This document shows, in pieces, positions 1 through 5,329 of a stretch of 7,033 bases of DNA. This DNA is from Aquifex aeolicus. GTDB lineage: Bacteria; Aquificota; Aquificia; Aquificales; Aquificaceae. The stretch covers positions 1 through 7,033 of the forward strand of contig DQVZ01000144.1 in assembly GCA_015661465.1 (NCBI GenBank). The letters are read 5' to 3'. The notes below the pieces were generated by a model that was not told the origin of the DNA, ran no database searches, and saw only the letters and a list, made by a program, of their open reading frames with translations. Position numbers and translations under genes: made by a program. Each line of letters opens with the position of its first letter. The stretch's first letter is position 1.

Positions 1-170
1 CCCATACCGTCCGCCACAGCAAAAGCCGTAAAATCGGATATTTCTAATTCCTCATAAATTACTTGATTTAAGGAAGTTTCTTTGAAAATCTTTTTATCAA
101 TGAGTATAGCATCTTCGTTTTTCAACCTCACTTTGCCTATGTTTGTTATGTAGACGGTTTTAACCTTCAT
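1..170 (-). CDS. PP2C-family serine/threonine protein phosphatase, N-terminal fragment (cut by window edge)
   Basis: Only the first 56 codons are present; the gene continues past the left edge. The translation contains the two N-terminal hallmarks of bacterial PP2C/Stp phosphatases: GKVRLKNEDA at residues 12-21 and FAVADGMG from residue 50 to the edge. In this family the Asp of NED (D20) and the Asp-Gly of ADG (D54, G55) bind the two catalytic Mn/Mg ions. The expected role is cytoplasmic dephosphorylation of Ser/Thr-phosphorylated proteins, either opposing a Hanks-type kinase or within a signalling module. The insert between the two motifs (about 30 residues, 21-50) is of ordinary size. The ATG at 170-168 overlaps the stop of the upstream gene as ATGA, so translation is probably coupled. 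The family call is secure from the motifs; substrate and partner kinase are not visible. Confidence 0.88.
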   Translation of the reverse strand, partial: MKVKTVYITNIGKVRLKNEDAILIDKKIFKETSLNQVIYEELEISDFTAFAVADGM

Positions 171-604
171 TGCCCTTTTATAACTTCCAGAAGGCATTCA
201 CGCATGAAATCTTCCGAGGGGGAACCTATATCTCTTATTACCTCAAAGTCTTTATCAAAACCTTCTTCTCTCAATTTGTCCATTAAAATCTTCAAAACGT
301 TTTTTAGTCCTTCTTTCATAGAGATACCTTCCTTAAATATATAGAGTTCATCATCTTCACTAAAGAACTGAAGGCCGTAATCTTCCATATTCTTTACTTC
401 AAAATCTACACCTAAAGCATAAGCTTTACCGTAGTTTATGGCGTTTTCTTCGGGAATATAATGCTCTGAGAAACAACTGTACTTTACATTTCTAAAGAGT
501 TCTTCATCCTGCGGGGTTGCTACTATATAAAGTGCTTCCTCTTGTTTCACCTCTCCCTTTTCATTGACACCTGCGAGTTGTATGTAGTAACTCCAAGACT
601 TCAT
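167..604 (-). CDS. Acidic 145-residue protein of unknown function, coupled to a PP2C phosphatase
   Basis: I do not recognise a family. The protein has 145 residues and no signal peptide or membrane segment, and it is strongly acidic (about 31 Asp/Glu against about 17 Lys/Arg), so it is probably cytosolic. The N-terminal third (residues 1-30, with YYIQLAGV and ALYIVAT) looks like beta strands. The C-terminal third (about residues 93-145) looks amphipathic-helical. It has two cysteines, in YSCF and ECLL. The start is well supported: a strong Shine-Dalgarno sequence, AAGGAGGTG (complement of 612-620), lies 7 nt before the ATG at 604. Its stop overlaps the start of the PP2C gene (ATGA), so the two are likely made in fixed proportion and may act together, for example as a phosphatase partner or regulator. 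That link is inference from position only. Confidence 0.8.
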   Translation of the reverse strand: MKSWSYYIQLAGVNEKGEVKQEEALYIVATPQDEELFRNVKYSCFSEHYIPEENAINYGKAYALGVDFEVKNMEDYGLQFFSEDDELYIFKEGISMKEGLKNVLKILMDKLREEGFDKDFEVIRDIGSPSEDFMRECLLEVIKGQ

Positions 605-639
605 TCTGTTTCACCTCCTTGTGAAAATTTGTGGTTCTA

Positions 640-645
640 ACTATA
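640..645 (-). promoter_or_regulatory. Possible -10 element for the acidic protein / PP2C operon
   Basis: Reading leftwards, TATAGT matches the TATAAT -10 consensus at five of six positions. A start about 7 nt downstream would leave a leader of roughly 30 nt that contains the strong Shine-Dalgarno sequence at 612-620. No good -35 hexamer stands 16-18 bp upstream. A TTGACC at 674-679 is a good -35 match but is 28 bp from this -10, so the two do not form a normal pair. Low confidence. Confidence 0.25.
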
Positions 646-688
646 ATCTACATGCTTAATAGTCTACGATAAAGGTCAAGTATTGATT

Positions 689-767
689 TTATAAGTCCTT
701 AGTGCCAAATACGTCGTAAAAGGTGATTTCTTGAGTGCCATCTTTGAAAACAATATACTTTTTTCAT
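689..767 (-). pseudogene. Possible frameshifted micro-ORF remnant
   Basis: Reading leftwards, an ATG at 767 is followed by six A residues (764-759). In the next frame comes a run of codons reading KYIVFKDGTQEITFYDVFG and ending at a TAA at 689-691. With five A residues instead of six, the ATG would open a 25-residue reading frame beginning MKKYIVFKDG. As written, the ATG frame gives a different 22-residue peptide. The peptide looks more protein-like than random (alternating hydrophobic strand pattern), but I do not recognise it and there is no convincing ribosome binding site. It may be a remnant of a decayed gene, a micro-ORF, or chance. Confidence 0.2.
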
Positions 768-781
768 ACTCTTTTCATACT
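761..781. repeat. Tandem 11-bp direct repeats
   Basis: TTTTCATACT occurs at 761-770 and again at 772-781, an exact 10-bp match with an 11-bp period (about one helical turn). On the minus strand this reads AGTATGAAAA twice, followed by a partial third copy, AGTATA (754-759). Direct repeats with an 11-bp period are typical of sites for OmpR/PhoB-type response regulators. The sequence does not match the classical Pho box, and no regulator is encoded in the window. The repeats lie about 160 bp upstream of the acidic-protein start. Confidence 0.35.
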
Positions 782-826
782 TGAGCAATCCACTAATTGA
801 TTTTCAAAGTATTCCTAAAAGTTTAG

Positions 827-892
827 CTAAAATGGTATCTCTTCATCCCATTCATCGTAAATTTCTTCCTCCGTATCCCTAAAAAATTTCGC
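827..892 (-). other. In-frame SSB C-terminal-tail-like codons directly after the rnhB stop
   Basis: Immediately after the rnhB UGA (895-893) the same frame continues for 21 codons and ends at TAG (829-827). The last 14 residues are EEEIYDEWDEEIPF. An acidic stretch ending in D-D/E-I-P-F at the extreme C terminus is the defining tail of bacterial single-stranded DNA-binding protein (SSB-Ct), which docks many repair and replication proteins. No ATG, GTG or TTG lies within these codons, so they cannot be an independent gene as written. Explanations are readthrough of the rnhB UGA, a paired slip at the two T6 tracts that flank the junction (minus-strand reading, 896-901 and 881-886), or the 3' scar of a lost second ssb gene. 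The motif is plainly visible; whether it is expressed is unknown. Confidence 0.6.
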
Positions 893-1483
893 TCAAAAAA
901 GTTTCTTCTTTAATGGAAAAAAACTCCTCCTGTGTATTTCCGTAAATTCTCCTCTTTTTACCTTTTCGAGATGTTTTTTAGAAGGATATCCTTTGTTTGA
1001 TGCAAAGTCAAAATCTGGGTAAATTTTGTGGTAGATTTCCATTATTTTATCTCTGATAACTTTTGCAACTATTGAAGCACACGCACAATTTAAACTTTTC
1101 TCATCCCCTTTGACTAAAGGTATACAGTTTACACCTTCCAGCTTTACGTAATCCGTTATCACTACATCATACGGATGCTTTAGGTCATCAAGGGCCCTTT
1201 TCATAGCGAGTTTAGTAGCCCTTAAAATGTTGATTTTGTCTATTACTACATTGTCTACAACTATCGTGCCTATCGCGAGGGCTCTGTTTTTAATTTCTTT
1301 AAAAGCTTCTTCCCTTTCTTTAGGACTTAATTTTTTAGAGTCTCCAGTTATAAAAGGTTCTGTAAAAGGGGGTAGTATTACAGCGGCAGCAACTACAGGG
1401 CCTGCGAGAGGCCCCCTACCGGCTTCATCTACCCCTGCAACTAATAAACCCTTTTCCCATAGCTCCTTTTCATAATCAAGCAT
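893..1483 (-). CDS. rnhB: Ribonuclease HII
   Basis: RNase HII cuts the RNA strand of RNA-DNA hybrids and incises at single ribonucleotides embedded in DNA, starting ribonucleotide excision repair. With the start at 1483 the protein has 196 residues, normal for the family. Visible motifs are [15 protein letters not shown] (16-30), which holds catalytic D19 and E20; the ITDYV segment with the likely third acidic residue D111; VKGDEKS with D127; [11 protein letters not shown] (135-145); the GYPS tyrosine (Y166), a family feature near the substrate ribose; and the closing HRRSF (184-188). The ATG at 1483-1481 overlaps the end of rplS by 8 nt, and rplS-rnhB is a common bacterial gene pair, so the two are probably co-transcribed and coupled. 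The Shine-Dalgarno sequence is weak. The frame is open to an ATG at 1537, but that would add a basic stretch lying over the rplS tail. Beyond the UGA stop the frame continues into an SSB-like tail (see 827-892). Confidence 0.96.
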   Translation of the reverse strand: MLDYEKELWEKGLLVAGVDEAGRGPLAGPVVAAAVILPPFTEPFITGDSKKLSPKEREEAFKEIKNRALAIGTIVVDNVVIDKINILRATKLAMKRALDDLKHPYDVVITDYVKLEGVNCIPLVKGDEKSLNCACASIVAKVIRDKIMEIYHKIYPDFDFASNKGYPSKKHLEKVKRGEFTEIHRRSFFPLKKKLF

Positions 1484-1952
1484 TCTGCTCTTTGTCTGTT
1501 TGATTTTCTCCTTGAACTTGAGCTTCCTGCTTCTCAAGCTCTTCCCTCTGACTTCTTGCTTCCTCTTTCTTTCTCTGCATAGCTTCGTATTCCCAAGATT
1601 TGATTTCTTTAATTTTTCTCTCTGCTTCCTTACCCCTTAGTTCTCTAAGGTAGTATAGCTTTGCCCTTCTTACCTTACCTATTTTTATCACTTCTATCTT
1701 TTCTATGTTGGGGCTGTAGTAAGGAAAGATTCTTTCTATACCTACACCGAAGGATTCTCTTCTTACAGTAAAAGTTTTACCCGCACCGCTACCTCTGATT
1801 CTTATAACTACTCCTTCAAAAGGCTGTATTCTTTCTTTATCCCCTTCCTTAATTTTGTAATAAACCCTTATAGTATAACCTACGCGGAAATCAGGATATT
1901 CTTTTTTAGGAAGGTACTTTTGTTCAATTTTACGGAGTAACTCACTACTCAT
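1476..1952 (-). CDS. rplS: 50S ribosomal protein L19 (bL19)
   Basis: bL19 is a large-subunit protein at the 30S-50S interface. Family features are clear: [30 protein letters not shown], spanning about residues 21-50 (given here only in outline: the DFRVGYTI strand, then IQPFEGVVI), followed by [35 protein letters not shown] in the central part, and [13 protein letters not shown] near residues 92-105. The length of 158 residues is longer than the usual 115-125. The extra is a highly charged, Gln/Glu/Lys-rich tail from about residue 118, probably a helix ending in a disordered segment. The start at 1952 is fixed by an AGGAGG Shine-Dalgarno sequence (complement of 1959-1964) 6 nt upstream. It is the first gene of the leftward operon and overlaps rnhB by 8 nt. 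Confidence 0.97.
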   Translation of the reverse strand: MSSELLRKIEQKYLPKKEYPDFRVGYTIRVYYKIKEGDKERIQPFEGVVIRIRGSGAGKTFTVRRESFGVGIERIFPYYSPNIEKIEVIKIGKVRRAKLYYLRELRGKEAERKIKEIKSWEYEAMQRKKEEARSQREELEKQEAQVQGENQTDKEQNA

Positions 1953-1981
1953 TTCTCTCCTCCTGGGAATTAGGATTCAAA

Positions 1982-2010
1982 ATTATTACATAAAATTTTA
2001 TTAGATACAA
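1982..2010 (-). promoter_or_regulatory. Probable promoter of rplS-rnhB
   Basis: On the minus strand TTGTAT (2010-2005) is followed, after 17 bp, by AATAAT (1987-1982), preceded by TG to give an extended -10, TGTAATAAT. The expected start is near 1975, leaving a leader of about 23 nt that contains the AGGAGG of rplS. The -35 matches only three of six consensus positions, so the extended -10 would carry most of the recognition. The surrounding sequence is AT-rich, and alternative -10 hexamers such as TATATA near 2014-2019 cannot be excluded. Confidence 0.4.
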
Positions 2011-2039
2011 CTATATAACACCATACTTTGTATTTTATC

Positions 2040-2068
2040 TTGCCCTTTTATTTATCAAATAGTATAAT
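2040..2068 (+). promoter_or_regulatory. Promoter of the rplM-rpsI-argC operon
   Basis: A consensus -10, TATAAT (2063-2068), lies 17 bp downstream of TTGCCC (2040-2045), which matches the -35 consensus at four of six positions. Transcription would start near 2075, leaving a leader of about 28 nt with the GAGGTG ribosome binding site just before the rplM ATG. It is the best sigma-70-type promoter in the window and stands back to back with the rplS promoter. Confidence 0.65.
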
Positions 2069-2102
2069 TACTTATTCGCTTCAAGATTGAGAGGTGAATG
2101 CA

Positions 2103-2537
2103 ATGAAGACTTACAGGATTAAGCCTAACGAAGTTGAAAGAAAATGGTGGGTAGTAGACGCTACCGGGAAAACTTTGGGCAGGCTTGCCAGTGAAATAGC
2201 CAAAATTTTGAGGGGAAAACATAAACCCTACTACCAGCCCGATGTTGACTGTGGGGATTTTGTCATTGTAATAAACGCGGAAAAAATAAGAGTTACTGGA
2301 AAAAAGCTGGAACAGAAAAAGTATTACTGGCACAGTAGATACCCTGGAGGATTAAAGGAGAGAACGCTAAAATGGATGCTTGAGAACAAACCTGAAGAAG
2401 TTATAAGACTCGCTGTAAAAAGAATGCTTCCTAAGAATAGATTAGGGCACAGAATGCTTAAAAAGTTAAAGGTTTACAGAGGACCTGAACATCCTCATCA
2501 AGCTCAAAAGCCTGAACCTCTGGAGGTTGAAGTATGA
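2103..2537 (+). CDS. rplM: 50S ribosomal protein L13 (uL13)
   Basis: uL13 is an early-assembly protein of the large ribosomal subunit that binds 23S rRNA. The 144 residues align throughout with the bacterial family from memory: [19 protein letters not shown] near the N terminus, [20 protein letters not shown], then [25 protein letters not shown], and [10 protein letters not shown] close to the end. The ATG at 2103 is chosen because GAGGTG (2091-2096) lies 6 nt upstream and because E. coli L13 begins with the same MKT. A GTG at 2094 is in frame but forms part of that Shine-Dalgarno sequence. The stop overlaps the rpsI start (ATGA), and rplM-rpsI is one of the most conserved bacterial gene pairs. 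Confidence 0.98.
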   Translation: MKTYRIKPNEVERKWWVVDATGKTLGRLASEIAKILRGKHKPYYQPDVDCGDFVIVINAEKIRVTGKKLEQKKYYWHSRYPGGLKERTLKWMLENKPEEVIRLAVKRMLPKNRLGHRMLKKLKVYRGPEHPHQAQKPEPLEVEV

Positions 2538-2977
2538 TGCAAAAGCTTAAGGATTTTAAGCTCACTCCTGAGAACTCTTACTATGCTACAGGAAAGAGAA
2601 AGGAAGCTATTGCAAGGGTTTGGCTTCTAAAAGACCACCCGAACACCTTTATAGTTAGGTCTGATAAGACGAGGAAAGAATACGATATGAAACAATACGT
2701 TCAAAGGGAAACTTTATTTAATAAAATTATGTATCCCTTTAAGGTTACGGGACAGGAAGGAAAATTTGGAATATACGCAACAGTTAGAGGAGGAGGAATT
2801 TCTGCACAAGCTGAAGCTATAATGTACGGTGTTGCAAAAGCCCTTCTTCAGCATAATCCTGATTTAAGACCTACACTTAAAAAGGCAGGACTTCTTACAA
2901 GAGATGCTAGGGAAAAGGAAAGAAAGAAATACGGCCAGATGGGTGCGAGAGCAAAATACAGATGGAGCAAACGTTAA
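2534..2977 (+). CDS. rpsI: 30S ribosomal protein S9 (uS9)
   Basis: uS9 belongs to the small-subunit head; its C-terminal tail reaches the P-site tRNA. Visible family features are [15 protein letters not shown] (about 17-31), the [13 protein letters not shown] glycine-rich loop region (about 93-105), [24 protein letters not shown], and the terminal SKR that contacts tRNA. At 147 residues it is longer than the usual 130, mostly through a leader of about 15 residues before YYATGKRK. Two ATGs stand in tandem at 2534 and 2537. The first overlaps the rplM stop and lies 7 nt after GGAGG (2522-2526), so it is preferred, but the second is possible. The 3' end overlaps argC by 16 nt. Confidence 0.98.
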   Translation: MMQKLKDFKLTPENSYYATGKRKEAIARVWLLKDHPNTFIVRSDKTRKEYDMKQYVQRETLFNKIMYPFKVTGQEGKFGIYATVRGGGISAQAEAIMYGVAKALLQHNPDLRPTLKKAGLLTRDAREKERKKYGQMGARAKYRWSKR

Positions 2978-3984
2978 GGGTTTCTATATTTGGGGCCACT
3001 GGTTATACCGGGATAGAGCTTCTTCGTTCTCTTCTAACTCATCCCTTTATTGAGATAAAAAATCTCGTATCTCAAAGTTATAAAGGGCAAAAGGTAGGGG
3101 AAATTCTTCCTTATTTTTCCGTTACTTATATATCCGATATTGAGTTTGTAGAAGAACCAAAGGAAGAATATGATATTGCTTTTTTGTGTTTACCTCCTGA
3201 AATTTCCTACAAATTAGTTCCTAAGCTCTTGAGAGAAGGTAAAAAGGTAATAGACTTATCCGGTGCATACAGGATAAGGAATACGGAAGTTTATGAGGAA
3301 TTCTATGGTTTCAAGCATGAAAATAGAGAATTACTTGAGAAAGCGGTTTACGGTCTACCGGAAGTTTTCAGAAAAGATATAAAACGGTCTCAACTTATCG
3401 CAAACCCGGGATGCTATCCTACGGCTACCCTTTTGGGTCTGTATCCTTTTATGAAGGAAGGAATAGAATTTGGTGAGGTTATTGTCCACTCAATTTCCGG
3501 TATAAGCGGTGCAGGGAGAAAACCAAAACAACATTTTCACTTTCCCGAAATGACCGAAGACTTTTTTAACTACTCTGTTGAGAAACACCGTCATACTCCT
3601 GAAATGGAAGATGTAATAAAGAGAATTAACGGAAGAGAGATAAAAGTTCGTTTTACACCCACCGTGGTTCCCGCATCAAGAGGTATGATTTCCACAATTT
3701 ACTTAAAGGCAGAAAAGGTAGATGTTAAAGAACTATTTAAAGAAGTGTATAAAGAAGAGATATTTATAAAGGTTATAGATAAGCCTCCTCACACTAAATG
3801 GGTTTTAGGAACAAACTACTGCTTCTTATATCCATATTACGATAAAAGGACGGGTACTTACGTAATTATTTCATCAATTGATAACTTGGGCAAAGGGGCT
3901 TCTCTTCAGGCCGTACAGAACATGAACATAATGTTTGGATTTGATGAAGACGAAGGTCTTTTGCAAACACCTATTTTTCCTTAA
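2962..3984 (+). CDS. argC: N-acetyl-gamma-glutamyl-phosphate reductase
   Basis: ArgC catalyses the NADPH-dependent reduction of N-acetyl-glutamyl phosphate to N-acetyl-glutamate semialdehyde, the third step of arginine biosynthesis, in the cytoplasm. The protein has 340 residues, normal for the family. It opens with a Rossmann dinucleotide-binding motif, GATGYTG (11-17). The catalytic cysteine C151 sits in ANPGCYPTA (147-155), followed by HSISGISGAGRKPK and the downstream HRHTPEM segment, all typical of ArgC. The ATG at 2962 lies inside rpsI, overlapping by 16 nt, with only a weak GAGAG (2947-2951) as ribosome binding site. Expression therefore probably depends on ribosomes finishing rpsI. 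No other arginine genes are in the window, in keeping with the scattered pathway genes of Aquifex. Confidence 0.97.
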   Translation: MEQTLRVSIFGATGYTGIELLRSLLTHPFIEIKNLVSQSYKGQKVGEILPYFSVTYISDIEFVEEPKEEYDIAFLCLPPEISYKLVPKLLREGKKVIDLSGAYRIRNTEVYEEFYGFKHENRELLEKAVYGLPEVFRKDIKRSQLIANPGCYPTATLLGLYPFMKEGIEFGEVIVHSISGISGAGRKPKQHFHFPEMTEDFFNYSVEKHRHTPEMEDVIKRINGREIKVRFTPTVVPASRGMISTIYLKAEKVDVKELFKEVYKEEIFIKVIDKPPHTKWVLGTNYCFLYPYYDKRTGTYVIISSIDNLGKGASLQAVQNMNIMFGFDEDEGLLQTPIFP

Positions 3985-3989
3985 TAAAA

Positions 3990-3998
3990 TGTTATACT
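3990..3998 (+). promoter_or_regulatory. Extended -10 promoter placing a leaderless start at dnaN
   Basis: TGTTATACT (3990-3998) is an extended -10 element: TG, one spacer base, then TATACT, five of six matches to consensus. It lies in the 24-base gap between argC and dnaN. Transcription starting 6-7 nt after it would begin near 4004-4006, within about 5 nt of the dnaN ATG at 4009. No -35-like hexamer stands 16-18 bp upstream, which is usual for extended -10 promoters. There is no Shine-Dalgarno sequence before dnaN, which agrees with a leaderless message. Confidence 0.5.
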
Positions 3999-4008
3999 AA
4001 TAACTCAA

Positions 4009-5100
4009 ATGAAGGTAAAGGTGGATAGGGAGGAGCTGGAAGAAGTTCTTAAAAAAGCAAAAGAAAGCACAGAAAAGAAAGCCGCACTCCCGATACTGGC
4101 AAATTTTCTTTTAGTTGCAAAGGAGGAAAACCTTACCATAAAAGCTACAGACCTTGAGAATTATCTGGTAATCTCTGTGAAAGCTGAAATAGAAGAGGAA
4201 GGAGAGGTTTGTGTACATTCCCAGAAGTTTTATGAGATTACAAAAAATCTAACTTCGGCATACGTTAACCTTTATCTTGAGGGAGAAAAACTGGTAGTAG
4301 TAGGTGGAAGAAGCACGTATAAACTTCCTACTGCTCCGGCAGAGGATTTTCCAGAATTTCCGGAGATAATTGAAGGAGAAGAGGTTCTTTCTGGAACAGC
4401 TTTATTAAACGGTATAGAAAAGGTTGAATACTCAATAGCAAAGGAAGAAGCAAATATAGCTCTCCAGGGAATGTACCTAAGAGGACATGAAGGAAAGGTT
4501 CATTTTGTGGGTTCAGATGGCCACAGGTTAGCCCTTTATGAACCGGAAGGTTCTTTTTCGAAGGAAGTGCTTATCCCGAGGAAGAGCTTAAAGGTTTTAA
4601 AGAAGCTAATAACAGGTATAGAGGATATTAAGGTTGAAAAGAGTGAGGAAGAGGCTTTTGGATATTTTACCACTAATGAATGGAAGCTTGCTGTTCGCCT
4701 TTTGGAAGGAGAATTTCCCGATTATCTTAGTGTAATTCCCGATGAATTTACCGCCGAGGTTCTCTTTGAAGTGGAAGAGGTTTTAAGGGTTCTTAAAAGA
4801 CTAAAGGCGTTAGGTGAAGGAAAAGTATTTCCTGTAAAGATTTCCCTTACGGATAATCTGGCAATTTTTGAGTTTGCGGATCCTGAGTTTGGTGAAGCCA
4901 AAGAGGAAATAGACGTAGAATACACGGGAGAACCCTTTGAAATAGGTTTTAACGGTAAATACTTAATGGAAGCTCTTGATGCCTACGATAGCGAAAGGGT
5001 TTGGTTTAGGTTCACATCACCTGATACAGCTACCTTATTGGAAGCGGAAGATTATGAAAAGGACCCTTATAAATGTATAATCATGCCGATGAGGGTATGA
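4009..5100 (+). CDS. dnaN: DNA polymerase III beta subunit (sliding clamp)
   Basis: The beta clamp is a ring-shaped dimer that encircles DNA and tethers the replicative polymerase and many repair enzymes. The 363 residues match the usual length and the three repeated clamp domains of about 120 residues each. Recognisable segments are [24 protein letters not shown] near residues 26-50, [11 protein letters not shown] (about 169-179) in the second domain, [13 protein letters not shown] just before the third, and the C-terminal MPMRV (359-363), which forms part of the partner-binding pocket. The start agrees with the family, but no Shine-Dalgarno sequence precedes it and an extended -10 element lies 10 nt upstream. 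It is not next to dnaA, recF or gyrB. It follows argC by 24 bases and ends in ATGA two codons before the start of a small exported protein. Confidence 0.98.
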   Translation: MKVKVDREELEEVLKKAKESTEKKAALPILANFLLVAKEENLTIKATDLENYLVISVKAEIEEEGEVCVHSQKFYEITKNLTSAYVNLYLEGEKLVVVGGRSTYKLPTAPAEDFPEFPEIIEGEEVLSGTALLNGIEKVEYSIAKEEANIALQGMYLRGHEGKVHFVGSDGHRLALYEPEGSFSKEVLIPRKSLKVLKKLITGIEDIKVEKSEEEAFGYFTTNEWKLAVRLLEGEFPDYLSVIPDEFTAEVLFEVEEVLRVLKRLKALGEGKVFPVKISLTDNLAIFEFADPEFGEAKEEIDVEYTGEPFEIGFNGKYLMEALDAYDSERVWFRFTSPDTATLLEAEDYEKDPYKCIIMPMRV

Positions 5101-5102
5101 AA

Positions 5103-5327
5103 ATGAAGAGGTGGCTGTTAATTTCGCTTGCTTTTATGCTTACAATTCCCGTTTTTTCCGAAGCAAAATCCAAAAGTAAAGATAAGAAGTATTACGCCTA
5201 CAAGCATAAGAAATACAAAAAAAAGTATAGAAAGAGATACTGGATTAAAAGATACCCGCTCAAAGCAAATACAAAAGTAAATGCGGATTATTTGAAACTC
5301 CAAGAAATGGTTAGGGATTTATTCTAA
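5103..5327 (+). CDS. Small Lys/Tyr-rich exported protein of unknown function
   Basis: I do not recognise this protein. With the start at 5103 it has 74 residues: a classical Sec signal peptide (MKRW, then hydrophobic LLISLAFMLTIPVF, with likely signal peptidase I cleavage after S-E-A at residue 21) and a mature chain of about 53 residues. The mature part holds about 16 Lys, 4 Arg and 8 Tyr, concentrated in KYYAYKHKKYKKKYRKRYW, so it is extremely basic and probably binds an anionic surface such as peptidoglycan, LPS, DNA or membrane; that is inference. The start is chosen because GAGGG (5091-5095) lies 7 nt upstream of this ATG but only 1 nt before the ATG at 5097, which overlaps the dnaN stop. 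It is followed after 2 nt by the LOG-family gene. No cysteine lipobox is present. Confidence 0.72.
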   Translation: MKRWLLISLAFMLTIPVFSEAKSKSKDKKYYAYKHKKYKKKYRKRYWIKRYPLKANTKVNADYLKLQEMVRDLF

Positions 5328-5329
5328 GA

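Noticed and set aside
642..647. TATAAT on the plus strand
   Set aside because: No rightward gene follows for about 1.4 kb and no -35 is paired with it; it overlaps the minus-strand -10 candidate in an AT-rich leader.
674..693. TTGACC (674-679) and TATAAAAT (686-693) on the minus strand as a promoter pair
   Set aside because: The -10-like element lies upstream of the -35-like element in the reading direction, so they cannot form one promoter. Neither has a suitable partner at 16-18 bp.
742..809. Inverted repeat CTTTGAAAA (742-750) / TTTTCAAAG (801-809)
   Set aside because: The nine-base arms are separated by 50 bases, AT-rich and without a T tract behind them. It is not a convincing terminator or attachment site and may be chance.
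893..895. UGA of rnhB read as selenocysteine
   Set aside because: RNase HII has no known selenoprotein form, no catalytic role is expected at this position, and the downstream hairpin lacks a recognisable bacterial SECIS loop. Readthrough or gene decay explains the tail more simply.
1227..1475. Open frame on the plus strand inside rnhB
   Set aside because: It lies opposite conserved RNase HII motifs, has no ribosome binding site, and its Ser/Thr/Leu-rich composition is that of an antisense shadow.
893..1537. A longer RNase HII beginning at the ATG at 1537
   Set aside because: The extra 18 residues are very basic, lie wholly over the rplS tail in another frame, and precede the point where the family normally begins. 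The ATG at 1483 gives a standard 196-residue protein.
2094..2102. GTG at 2094 as the rplM start
   Set aside because: It is part of the GAGGTG Shine-Dalgarno sequence that is correctly spaced for the ATG at 2103, and E. coli L13 starts at the equivalent MKT.
5073..5102. Earlier starts at 5073 or 5097 for the small exported protein
   Set aside because: They place hydrophilic residues before the signal peptide or leave only 1 nt after the GAGGG. The ATG at 5103 gives both a proper signal peptide and a proper spacing.
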